Source: Deltaproteobacteria bacterium RBG_13_49_15
Lineage (GTDB): Bacteria > Desulfobacterota > Desulfobacteria > Desulfobacterales > UBA2156
Length of the DNA: 10,704 nucleotides
NCBI GenBank assembly: GCA_001797695.1
Contig: MGQD01000145.1
Coordinates: 1-10,704, forward strand
Direction: 5' to 3'
How positions within the stretch are numbered: the stretch's first letter is position 1; the number at the start of each line of letters is the position of its first letter. The notes below the pieces were generated by a model. That model saw only the letters and a program-made list of their open reading frames with translations, had not been told where the DNA came from and did no database searches. A program made the position numbers and the translations under genes. Positions 1 to 6,567 of the stretch are shown here, piece after piece.

Positions 1-382
1 AAGGGACGACGACTTCTTCTCCTTCATCTAAGATTGCCTTTAAGACAACATTGAGTCCGCCGGCAGCACCCACGGTCATCACAACATGCTTTTCATCGAA
101 AGGAAGCCCTGATTCTTCTTTCAGGTATTCAGCGATGGTTTTTCTCGTATCGCTGTAACCGGAGTTCGCCATATATCGATGCATTCCTGGAATGGGACGG
201 TCGACAAGATCTTTCAATGCCATCTTCAGCGAAGCAGGAGGTTCGAGGTTGGGGTTGCCAAGAGAGAAATCATAAACGTTTTCCTCACCGTAATTTCGTT
301 TTAACTCTTCCCCTTCTTCAAACATTCGTCTCACCCAAGAGGCATTATTTAACGAGTTCTTTACTTTCTTTGAAATGGCCAT
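1..382 (-). CDS. Class I/II PLP-dependent aminotransferase, N-terminal part (runs off left edge)
   Basis: The minus strand is open from ATG at 382 to the window edge, about 127 codons. The protein begins MAISKKVKNSLNNASW and includes YDFSLGNPNLEPP, GMHRYMANSGYSDTR and VVMTVGAAGGLNVVLKAIL. These are the N-terminal arm, the substrate-side glycine loop and the PLP-phosphate-binding region of the aspartate/aromatic aminotransferase fold (about 390 residues when complete). The Schiff-base lysine lies beyond the window. The start is supported by AAGGAG about 8 bases upstream. The gene is preceded by an aromatic-rich leader peptide and terminator hairpins. This suggests, by inference, that the enzyme takes part in phenylalanine/tyrosine metabolism, for example transamination of aromatic 2-oxo acids. 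The family cannot be resolved further from this fragment; aspartate or another amino donor/acceptor pair is also possible. Confidence 0.9.
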   Translation of the reverse strand, partial: MAISKKVKNSLNNASWVRRMFEEGEELKRNYGEENVYDFSLGNPNLEPPASLKMALKDLVDRPIPGMHRYMANSGYSDTRKTIAEYLKEESGLPFDEKHVVMTVGAAGGLNVVLKAILDEGEEVVVP

Positions 383-424
383 GCCTTAAATCTCCTTTCT
401 TGATCCCCTCTGCTCCAAAAATAA

Positions 425-454
425 AAAAGCCACAAGGTTTCCCCTATGGCTTTT
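425..454 (-). terminator. Tandem terminator 2 ahead of the aminotransferase
   Basis: On the minus strand AAAAGCCA (454-447) pairs with TGGCTTTT (432-425), with a further 3-bp GG/CC-containing inner stem across a small internal loop. A strong T-tract TTTTTTATTTTT follows. It sits about 10 bases after terminator 1. Its left arm (441-454) is also nearly complementary (one bulge) to the right arm of terminator 1 (463-475). A third, alternative hairpin can therefore form that breaks both terminators. It could be a second attenuation step or a back-up terminator. Confidence 0.6.
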
Positions 455-464
455 AAAAATGAAA

Positions 465-497
465 AAGCCATGGGGCCTTAAGGATCACCCATGGCTT
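465..497 (-). terminator. Attenuator terminator 1
   Basis: Minus-strand RNA can form a perfect 10-bp stem AAGCCATGGG / CCCATGGCTT (497-488 with 474-465) with a 13-base loop. It is followed by a T-rich run, TTTCATTTTT. It lies 24 bases after the leader-peptide stop. A competing helix is visible: 525-535 (AAGGGTCACCC, last codons of the leader peptide) is complementary over 11 bases with one G-U pair to 480-490. That pairing takes the loop and three bases of the left arm. A ribosome stalled on the Phe/Tyr codons would leave 525-535 free and disfavour the terminator; a ribosome at the stop codon would mask it. Confidence 0.7.
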
Positions 498-520
498 CCA
501 TCCCACCATTGGGAATGGAT

Positions 521-568
521 TTACGGGTGACCCTTACCAAAATAAAAGAAGTAGCAGAAGTTAAACAT
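521..568 (-). CDS. Phe/Tyr-rich leader peptide of an attenuator
   Basis: A 15-codon ORF on the minus strand reads MFNFCYFFYFGKGHP and stops at TAA (521-523). Five of 15 residues are Phe and two are Tyr, clustered at positions 2-10. GGGAAG lies about 6 bases before the ATG, and a sigma-70-like promoter ends about 20 bases upstream. The ORF is followed by two terminator hairpins and then the aminotransferase gene. This arrangement matches the known leader peptides of pheA/pheST-type attenuators, in which the ribosome stalls at Phe codons when charged tRNA-Phe is scarce. The peptide itself probably has no function beyond controlling ribosome position. It is too short for standard gene finders. 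Confidence 0.75.
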   Translation of the reverse strand: MFNFCYFFYFGKGHP

Positions 569-589
569 TTTTGTCTTCCCGGTTGGTAT

Positions 590-618
590 TATAAAACACA
601 AAAGAACAGGCTTGTCAA
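590..618 (-). promoter_or_regulatory. Sigma-70-like promoter of the attenuated aminotransferase transcript
   Basis: On the minus strand TTGACA (613-618) is followed after 17 bases by TTTATA (590-595); TATAAT is also present two bases further on (588-593). The predicted start is near 580, just upstream of the leader-peptide Shine-Dalgarno. This gives the short leader typical of amino-acid attenuators. Confidence 0.65.
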
Positions 619-777
619 GGGATTTGGCCCAGGTAAAATTGTAACAGAAAAAAGGCACTTTAAGGATTAACAGGATAGTTGATAAAATAATGGGAGGAAA
701 AGGAAGAGCGACGGGTTCGATGAAGCCCGATCAACATAAAATTTCAAGCTCTCCTTGCCTCATCTTTTACAATATCT
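619..777. other. Gene-free stretch between lsrR and the aminotransferase promoter
   Basis: No convincing ORF or RNA gene is seen here. The only structure is an imperfect hairpin at 712-729 (CGGGTTC / GAAGCCCG, one bulged base) that could be a weak 3' end for lsrR, but no T-run follows it on the minus strand. Confidence 0.5.
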
Positions 778-1719
778 TTATCCCTGCACCAATTCCAGGG
801 CGGTTTTTTCATCGGTGATCAAGGAGTGAATGTAACCTCCCCGAAGCGCGCCCTTGATGGCCTCGACTTTATGTGCGCCGCCGGCGACCCCGATGACATG
901 CTGCATGGTCTTTAGTTTCTCCAGGCTGACGGCGACAAGTCGATTGTGAAAATCAACGTCGAGCCGGTTTCCATCCTTATCGTAGAATTGCCCCAATATA
1001 TCGCCCACGCCGCCCTGTTTCTGTAGGATTTCGAGTTCCTGTGAGGTGATATATCCAAACTGGGTGAACGTCGCATTCGCCGACATGGGACCGATGCCTA
1101 CCACTACAATGTTGGCAAGCTGGGCCAATTGCATGATCCGAGCGACCTCTGGTTCCTCCAATATCAACCGGCAGGTATTCGGGAAGGAAACAAGCAACGG
1201 CGAAGGAATGATGTGAAATCGGCTGTTGAATTTGAAAAGCGGGTTGTTCTCCTCCCTGTACGTATTTTGAAGATAGGCAGTGATACCCCCGCTCAAAGTA
1301 ACCATGGAGACTTTCTGGTGGTCCATCAAAGAGAGATGTTTCAGGGTCAGCGAAACGGTGTTGCCCCAGCCGAAACCCAAAAGGGTTTCTTCCTTGCTCA
1401 GATTCCTTTCGATATACTGAGCGCCCGCAGCACCAAGGTTTCTGTTGATCATCGGGGGATCCACCGCTGGAACGATAAAGGCATCTCGCAATTTCCATCG
1501 ATCGATAACCTGTTTCTCGAGCTGAAGGCAATTGGTAAAAGGGCTGTTGATGTGAAAAGAGACAACCCCTTCCTGGCGGCATTGATCCAGGACTTTTATG
1601 ACCCGCGCCCGGCTTAATCCCAGTCGAGTTGCAATTTCCTCCTGGGTCATTTCCGCCTTGTAATAGTACCAGGCCACACGGACATGCAATTCAGAGTAAT
1701 CGCTATTGGACTGTGCCAT
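778..1719 (-). CDS. lsrR: LsrR-type transcriptional repressor of the AI-2 operon (SorC family)
   Basis: A 313-residue protein, close to the 317 of E. coli LsrR. Residues about 12-50 (RVAWYYYKAEMTQEEIATRLGLSRARVIKVL) form the helix-turn-helix, nearly matching the VARIAWFYYHDGLTQSEI region of LsrR. Residues about 60-313 form the SorC sugar-phosphate-binding domain, with LLGFGWGNT, MVTLSGGITAY, VVVGIG, GVGDILGQFYD, GVAGGAHKVEAI and GGYIHSLITDE. In the known system LsrR represses the lsr operon and its own gene and is released by phospho-AI-2 made by LsrK. It is divergent from lsrK, as expected for a local regulator. AAGGA lies about 9 bases before the ATG. Strong family call; the AI-2-specific role rests on the neighbouring operon. 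Confidence 0.93.
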   Translation of the reverse strand: MAQSNSDYSELHVRVAWYYYKAEMTQEEIATRLGLSRARVIKVLDQCRQEGVVSFHINSPFTNCLQLEKQVIDRWKLRDAFIVPAVDPPMINRNLGAAGAQYIERNLSKEETLLGFGWGNTVSLTLKHLSLMDHQKVSMVTLSGGITAYLQNTYREENNPLFKFNSRFHIIPSPLLVSFPNTCRLILEEPEVARIMQLAQLANIVVVGIGPMSANATFTQFGYITSQELEILQKQGGVGDILGQFYDKDGNRLDVDFHNRLVAVSLEKLKTMQHVIGVAGGAHKVEAIKGALRGGYIHSLITDEKTALELVQG

Positions 1720-1776
1720 ATAACTTTTTCCTTAAAATTATTTGAAAAACCATTACAAATGTCACCGTCTGTATCA

Positions 1777-1805
1777 ATATTAATATTTTTTTAATTATTA
1801 AGCAA
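1777..1805 (-). promoter_or_regulatory. Candidate lsrR promoter
   Basis: On the minus strand TTGCTT (1800-1805) is separated by 17 bases from TAATAT (1777-1782), in very AT-rich DNA. The implied leader is about 50 bases. A weaker alternative, TTGATA-N16-TAATGG, lies just downstream, and a TGACAT motif (1759-1764) resembling the half-sites at the lsrK promoter falls within the leader. Confidence 0.45.
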
Positions 1806-1906
1806 GATAAAAATATAAAGATGGAGGGATAACTATCTAAATTTTTAATGATATGACGCATACATCCAGATTTTCGTATTCAAACAAATGTTATTTTGAA
1901 TTATAA

Positions 1907-1948
1907 ATGTGTTGACATAGACATCTTGATGTGGTATTGAGATGTCAA
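1907..1948. promoter_or_regulatory. Candidate LsrR operator cluster over the lsr promoter
   Basis: Five ACAT/ATGT half-sites lie in 39 bases: ATGT 1907-1910, ACAT 1915-1918, ACAT 1921-1924, ATGT 1929-1932 and ATGT 1942-1945. They build an inner palindrome ACATC-TT-GATGT (1921-1932) between the -35 and -10, and an outer inverted repeat TTGACAT (1912-1918) / ATGTCAA (1942-1948). Placement across the promoter fits repression by a SorC-family tetramer. Assignment to LsrR is inferred from position. Confidence 0.5.
1912..1940 (+). promoter_or_regulatory. lsr operon promoter (upstream of lsrK)
   Basis: TTGACA (1912-1917), exactly 17 bases, then TATTGA (1935-1940). The consensus -35 and optimal spacing argue for a sigma-70 promoter starting near 1947 and leaving a leader of about 50 bases before lsrK. 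Confidence 0.75.
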
Positions 1949-1998
1949 AATACAGCCCTTGCATTTGACTTCAACAGGAATCAACCGAGGGGGATGTC

Positions 1999-3570
1999 AT
2001 GGTTAAAAACGCCGGCAATATTCTTGCAATTGACGCAGGAACGGGAAGCGGTAGAGCTGTTTTGTTCGACGTCCGCGGCAACCAGGTGGCGGTGGGCCAG
2101 GAAGAGTGGACCCATAAAAGCGATCCCAGATATCCAGACTCCATGGAATTCGATGTCATTCACAACTGGGAGCTGCTTTGCCGTTGTATCCGGCACGCCT
2201 GCCAACAGGCCGGGATATCCCCTTCTTCCATAGTCGCCGTCAGCGCCACCAGCATGCGCGAAGGGATCATCCTGTACAACGCGGAAGGTAAAGAGCTTTG
2301 GGGCTGTGCCAATGTTGACGCCCGGGCGGCCAACGAGGTTCGCCTTCTGAAAGAGCAATTTCCGGGCCTGGAGGAAAAATTCTACCGCATCTCCGGGCAA
2401 ACGTTCGCCCTTGGCGCCTTGCCCCGCCTGCTCTGGGTAAAAAACTTCATGCCCGAGGCCTATCAGAAGATCGCTAAGATCTCGATGCTCAGCGATTGGG
2501 TGCTGTTTCGATTATGCGGTGAAGTGGCAACGGATCCGTCGAACGGGGGAACTTCCGGGATCTATTCCCTAACCGACCGTGATTGGGTCCCCGAAATAGC
2601 CAGGACGGTCGGGCTGCCGGACGATATCTTTCCACCCTCCGTGGAAACCGGCACGGTCATCGGCAAGGTCACGGCCCAGGCCGCCAGGGATACGGGGCTT
2701 CCGAAGGGATTGCCGGTCGTCATGGGCGGAGGGGACGTGCAGTTGGGCTGTGTAGGGCTTGGCGTAGTCAGACCGGCTCAGATTGCAGTCCTGGGCGGTA
2801 GTTTCTGGCAGCAGCTGGTCAATCTACCCGAGCCGGCTACGGATCCGAAAATGAATATCCGGGTCAACCCTCATGCGGTGCCGGGCTTGAGTCAGGCAGA
2901 AGCCATATCGTTCTTTGTCGGCCTCACCATGCGATGGTTCCGGGACGCGTTTTGCCAACCTGAAGCCGCACTGGCAGTAGAACGAGCCGTGGATACCTAT
3001 CAGGTATTGGAAGAGATGGCCCGCGCAGTCCCACCGGGCTCCCGGGGAATCATACCCATTTTTTCGGACGTGATGCGCTATGGAAACTGGTACCATGCTG
3101 CCCCGTCGCTTCTCAATCTCCGTATCGATCCCTCCGTGTGCGGGAAAGCCGAAATATTCCGTGCCTTGGAAGAAAATGCAGCCATCGTTTCGGCGAACAA
3201 TCTCAAACAGATTTTTGCGTTCACAGCCGTTGATACGGATACATTAGTCTTCGCTGGCGGGGCATCGAAGGGTCCGCTATGGTGCCAGATTCTCGCCGAT
3301 GTCACCGGAAAACAGGTACGTGTCCCGGTTGTAAAGGAGGCCACGGCACTCGGCGGGGCCATTGCGGCAGGCGTTGGGATCGGCCTGTACCCCGGGATCA
3401 CCGATGCGGCCGATTCTCTTGTCCGCTGGGAAAGAGACTACAAACCCAACAGGGATCATTTTCAGATCTATCAGGAGGTCCAGGAGAAATGGGCGAAAGC
3501 CTATGCCGCCCAGCGTGCTCTGGTGGATGAAGCTGTCACCCAATCCATGTGGAAGGCCCCAGGCTTATAA
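1999..3570 (+). CDS. lsrK: Autoinducer-2 kinase LsrK (FGGY family)
   Basis: A 523-residue FGGY carbohydrate kinase that phosphorylates open-form AI-2 (DPD) in the cytoplasm to phospho-AI-2, trapping it and creating the LsrR inducer. The N-terminal phosphate-binding motif is ILAIDAGTGSGRAVLFD (about residues 8-24). Then come SMEFD, CANVDARAA, VVMGGGDVQLGCVGLGVVRP (about 240-260), SFFVGLTMRWFRDAFC and FAGGASKGPLWCQILADV (about 418-435, ATP site). The C-terminus ends SMWKAPGL, against SLWKAPGL in recalled E. coli LsrK (530 residues); similarity runs over the full length. GAGGGGGA precedes the chosen ATG. It is the first gene of the operon here, whereas in E. coli it pairs with lsrR on the other strand. 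Confidence 0.95.
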   Translation: MVKNAGNILAIDAGTGSGRAVLFDVRGNQVAVGQEEWTHKSDPRYPDSMEFDVIHNWELLCRCIRHACQQAGISPSSIVAVSATSMREGIILYNAEGKELWGCANVDARAANEVRLLKEQFPGLEEKFYRISGQTFALGALPRLLWVKNFMPEAYQKIAKISMLSDWVLFRLCGEVATDPSNGGTSGIYSLTDRDWVPEIARTVGLPDDIFPPSVETGTVIGKVTAQAARDTGLPKGLPVVMGGGDVQLGCVGLGVVRPAQIAVLGGSFWQQLVNLPEPATDPKMNIRVNPHAVPGLSQAEAISFFVGLTMRWFRDAFCQPEAALAVERAVDTYQVLEEMARAVPPGSRGIIPIFSDVMRYGNWYHAAPSLLNLRIDPSVCGKAEIFRALEENAAIVSANNLKQIFAFTAVDTDTLVFAGGASKGPLWCQILADVTGKQVRVPVVKEATALGGAIAAGVGIGLYPGITDAADSLVRWERDYKPNRDHFQIYQEVQEKWAKAYAAQRALVDEAVTQSMWKAPGL

Positions 3571-3599
3571 ATTCGATCGTCAAAAAAGAGGAGGAAAAA

Positions 3600-3962
3600 G
3601 TGTACTACACGAACGAATCCCGACACCAATACCGCTTCGGAGACAATGGCCCCAAATATCTTGCCCGAGGCCCCCGGTGCGATTTCGGAGTGGTCACGCT
3701 GCAGCCGGGGCAGGACTTCCAATCGCATAAACACGAACTGATCGAAGAGTCCTTTTTTACCATAGAAGGCGAAGTCCACCTTTATTTAAACGGCGAATGC
3801 CACATTCTCAAAAAGGGGGACTATTTGCGTTGTGACCCCGGTGATGTCCATTATTGTGTCAACAAGGGCGATGCCCCCTGGAAAGCTGTTTTCGTTAAGG
3901 CGCCCTATAACCCGGAAGACACTGTTCCGGTGGACAAAATGCAACCTGCCGCAAAACCATAA
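3600..3962 (+). CDS. Small cupin-fold protein in the lsr operon (possible LsrG replacement)
   Basis: A 120-residue single-domain cupin. Motif 1 is GQDFQSHKHELIEESFFTIE with the H-x-H and Glu metal ligands; motif 2 is GDYLRCDPGDVHYCVN with the P-x2-H-x3-N pattern. A bound divalent metal is therefore likely. The GTG at 3600 is preferred because GAGGAGG sits about 6 bases upstream. The longer ATG form at 3549 would overlap lsrK and add a charged tail not typical of cupins. It lies 29 bases after lsrK and 42 before lsrA, so it is co-transcribed with AI-2 genes. There is no lsrG, whose product isomerises phospho-AI-2 before LsrF acts. Small cupins include sugar isomerases and the KdgF family, so an isomerase role on phospho-AI-2 is a reasonable inference, but it is not shown by sequence. 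A regulatory or AI-2 binding role is also possible. Confidence 0.85.
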   Translation: MYYTNESRHQYRFGDNGPKYLARGPRCDFGVVTLQPGQDFQSHKHELIEESFFTIEGEVHLYLNGECHILKKGDYLRCDPGDVHYCVNKGDAPWKAVFVKAPYNPEDTVPVDKMQPAAKP

Positions 3963-4004
3963 TCAATCTTTTCATAGGATGATCTGAAACAGGAATCGAC
4001 GACC

Positions 4005-5570
4005 GTGGACGTTCAAAACTCAGAGATTGTCGAACTTAGAAATATCAGTAAAGCCTTCGGTGGAATTCCGGTGCTGAAAAATGTAACGCTTCATTTACGC
4101 CGGGGAGTCATCCACGGTCTGGTCGGCGGAAATGGAGCGGGTAAATCGACCCTCATGAAAATTCTGTCCGGTGTTTATAACTGCGATAAGGGTGACATGA
4201 GCATCAACGGACAGGATGTGAAATTCAAGCGCCCCTCCGATGCCCATGCCAGGGGCATCTATTTAGTCCCGCAAGAACCCGGGCTGTTTCCCTATCTCAC
4301 CATCAAGGAAAATGTTTTGCTGGGATTAGGCTCTACCCTGAAAGACCCGGTTTCAAAAATTCGCTCCATCATGGAGGCGCTCGGCTGCGACTTTGCCCTC
4401 GATCAGATCGGAGCGGACCTGACCATCGCCAAACAACAGCAGGTGGAGTTGATCCGCGGCCTGGTGCGTGAATGTTGCGTAATTATCCTGGATGAGCCGA
4501 CCTCGGCGCTGACCTCCCGGGAAGTCGAGGCGCTTTTTGAAATGCTCAGGCGTCTGAAGAATGAAAAGGATATCTGTTTTGTTTACATTACCCATCGTCT
4601 CAATGAACTGTTCGATATAGTCGATGAGCTGACGGTACTGCAAAACGGTGCCATTATATCCCAGGCTCCGATCAATCAATACACCTTGAAAAAGGTGATC
4701 CAGCTGATGGTCCCGGCCGGAAACGGCAATGGAGAAAGGGCAAATACGAATGCCGCTTCATCCGGCGGCAATGAGGACGAGGGCTGTCCAAAAGAAGGAT
4801 CGGATTATATTCTGGAGGTCAACAATCTTTCCGGAAGAGGGTTTTTCAATGTGACCTTGAATCTGCGCCGCGGCGAGATCTTGGGCGTTACCGGGGTGGT
4901 GGGCTCAGGCCGGACGGAGTTTGCCGAGTCTGTGGCCGGTATCAGAAAAGCCTTCGATGGTACCATCACACTGGAGGGCAAAAAGTTTTCACCGGCGAAT
5001 CCTCAAGACTCGATTCGGCGGGGAGTCGCTTATCTGCCCGAAGACCGTCATCTTCATGGATGTTTTCTTGAAGGCACCGTAAAGGAAAATATATCCTCAT
5101 CGGCGCTACATCGTCTGTTTAAATTCATCATCAAGAAGAAAATAGAGGTCAATTTAGCCAAGACCTATACCAGGGCGCTCAATATTTTAACCCCCAGTCA
5201 TGATTCCCCGGCAAAGTACCTTTCAGGAGGAAATCAGCAAAAGATGGTTTTTGGAAAATGTCTGGCGGTGCAGCCGAAAATCCTGATCCTCGATGAACCC
5301 ACGCGCGGCATCGACGCCAACGCCCGCAAGGAAATTTACGCCAGTATCCAACAATTTGCCAGGCAGGGCGTCAGTATTATTCTGATCTCCTCTGATTTCG
5401 AGGAGATTAAGAACCTCAGCCATCGCGTTTTTATCATGTTCCAGGGCAGGACCGTAAACGAGCTGAAAAAACCTAACATCACCCTTGAAAATATCACCTT
5501 CTCCTCTTTCGGATACCGGGCAGGTGCAGATGAAACAGAAACTGATCAACCTGATATTGAGAAGGCCTGA
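4005..5570 (+). CDS. lsrA: AI-2 ABC transporter ATP-binding protein LsrA (two fused NBDs)
   Basis: A 521-residue protein with two ATPase domains, as in RbsA/LsrA importers (E. coli LsrA 511). NBD1: Walker A GGNGAGKST (41-49), Q-loop VPQEPGLFP, a degenerate signature LTIAKQQQVEL (139-149), Walker B VIILDEP (159-165) and switch His197. NBD2: degenerate P-loop GVVGSGRTE (297-305), signature LSGGNQQKM (406-414) and Walker B LILDEP (427-432). Degeneracy of one site in each half is normal for this subfamily. The interdomain linker (about 238-266) is low-complexity, rich in Asn, Gly and Ser. The start is GTG at 4005 with AGGA about 10 bases upstream. The protein powers AI-2 import through LsrC/LsrD at the inner membrane. 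Confidence 0.95.
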   Translation: MDVQNSEIVELRNISKAFGGIPVLKNVTLHLRRGVIHGLVGGNGAGKSTLMKILSGVYNCDKGDMSINGQDVKFKRPSDAHARGIYLVPQEPGLFPYLTIKENVLLGLGSTLKDPVSKIRSIMEALGCDFALDQIGADLTIAKQQQVELIRGLVRECCVIILDEPTSALTSREVEALFEMLRRLKNEKDICFVYITHRLNELFDIVDELTVLQNGAIISQAPINQYTLKKVIQLMVPAGNGNGERANTNAASSGGNEDEGCPKEGSDYILEVNNLSGRGFFNVTLNLRRGEILGVTGVVGSGRTEFAESVAGIRKAFDGTITLEGKKFSPANPQDSIRRGVAYLPEDRHLHGCFLEGTVKENISSSALHRLFKFIIKKKIEVNLAKTYTRALNILTPSHDSPAKYLSGGNQQKMVFGKCLAVQPKILILDEPTRGIDANARKEIYASIQQFARQGVSIILISSDFEEIKNLSHRVFIMFQGRTVNELKKPNITLENITFSSFGYRAGADETETDQPDIEKA

Positions 5571-6552
5571 GCTTCTGACCGTTGTGATCATTGTGCTTTA
5601 CTATCTGTGCATCGGGATCGTCAACCCGCAGTTCATCGCCATGGATACCTTTGTGCGCATCTTATACAACGGTACGATGCTCATCCTGGTCACCGCCGGC
5701 GTGAGTGCGGTGATCATCACAAAAAACATCGATGCCTCCATAGGAAGCCTTTTGGGATTAGCGGCAACTTTTGGTGGCTCCTATTTGAACACGGCAGATC
5801 CTTCCCTCCTTATTTTTATCATGATCACAGTGGGTACTGGCTTGCTGGGAGGACTTTTTAACGGCATCGGGGTGGCCTATTGCGGCGTGCCTTCGATTAT
5901 TATGACGCTCGGAACACTGGCACTCTTTCGAGGACTCCTTGCCCTTTATACCGGCGGCAGTTGGATCGATACCGTCCCCGAGTGGTTCCTCAATTTTTCC
6001 CGCATACCGGTATTGGGTCTCTACTATCCCACCTGGATCACGCTGATCCTCTTGGGGGTACTCATTTTATTTTTCGGCCGTTTCAGATGGGGCCGCTATA
6101 TCTATGCCACCGGCAACAGCCTGGATGGCTCCCTCCTCCAGGGTATCCCTGTGAAAAGAACCGTCCTGCTAGCATTTTCCCTGTCCGGAGTCATGACAGG
6201 AATTGCCGCTCTTATTTTCACATCGCAGATCGGGACCATTCCGACTCAGGCCGGTGTTGGAATGGAAATAAAGGCAATCGCAGCGGCCGTCATCGGAGGA
6301 ATCAGTCTCATGGGGGGCACCGGCAGCATCGTCGGGGCGGCCCTCGGCGCCGTGCTTCTTGAGACGATATCCTATTCGCTGGTTTTCTTTAGGGTCCCGG
6401 GATATTGGAATAGTTTTATCTCGGGTTTTTTATTGCTGGTGATTGTGGTGGCAAACTCACGTATCGAGATCTATTTGCGCAATGAAAAAGAGCGCGAGAT
6501 CGACGAGAAGGTGAAAAGGCGGTACCTCCAACTTGCGGAAAAAACGCTTTAG
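5530..6552 (+). CDS. lsrC: AI-2 ABC transporter permease LsrC
   Basis: A 340-residue multi-spanning membrane protein of the RbsC-like permease family; E. coli LsrC is 342. Key segments are VSAVIITKNIDASIGSLLG, VPSIIMTLGTLALFRGL, YTGGSWIDTVP, the cytoplasmic coupling segment GNSLDGSLLQGIPVKR, TSQIGTIPTQAGVGMEIKAI and AAAVIGGISLMGGTGSIVGA. All match LsrC closely. The ATG at 5530 is chosen over 5485: it gives the family length and N-terminus (MKQKLINLIL), with a modest AGG 5-8 bases upstream. It overlaps the lsrA end by 41 bases, which suggests translational coupling. The C-terminal tail is strongly charged. Forms the membrane channel with LsrD. Confidence 0.92.
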   Translation: MKQKLINLILRRPELLTVVIIVLYYLCIGIVNPQFIAMDTFVRILYNGTMLILVTAGVSAVIITKNIDASIGSLLGLAATFGGSYLNTADPSLLIFIMITVGTGLLGGLFNGIGVAYCGVPSIIMTLGTLALFRGLLALYTGGSWIDTVPEWFLNFSRIPVLGLYYPTWITLILLGVLILFFGRFRWGRYIYATGNSLDGSLLQGIPVKRTVLLAFSLSGVMTGIAALIFTSQIGTIPTQAGVGMEIKAIAAAVIGGISLMGGTGSIVGAALGAVLLETISYSLVFFRVPGYWNSFISGFLLLVIVVANSRIEIYLRNEKEREIDEKVKRRYLQLAEKTL

Positions 6553-6567
6553 TTTCGGGGCATCATT

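Noticed and set aside
977..1582. 201-residue minus-strand frame inside lsrR and a 162-residue plus-strand frame at 1129-1617
   Set aside because: Both are shadows of lsrR; low-complexity, no family features.
1907..1924. Possible CRP site (TGTG-N-ACA palindrome) at the lsr promoter
   Set aside because: The match to TGTGA-N6-TCACA is poor and it overlaps the -35; better explained as part of the repeated ACAT/ATGT operator-like cluster.
3549..3599. Longer ATG start for the cupin overlapping the lsrK end
   Set aside because: No ribosome site at 3549, while GAGGAGG is well spaced before GTG at 3600 and the cupin domain is complete from there.
5485..5529. Upstream ATG for lsrC
   Set aside because: It adds 15 residues without membrane character and extends the overlap with lsrA; the 5530 start matches LsrC length and N-terminus.
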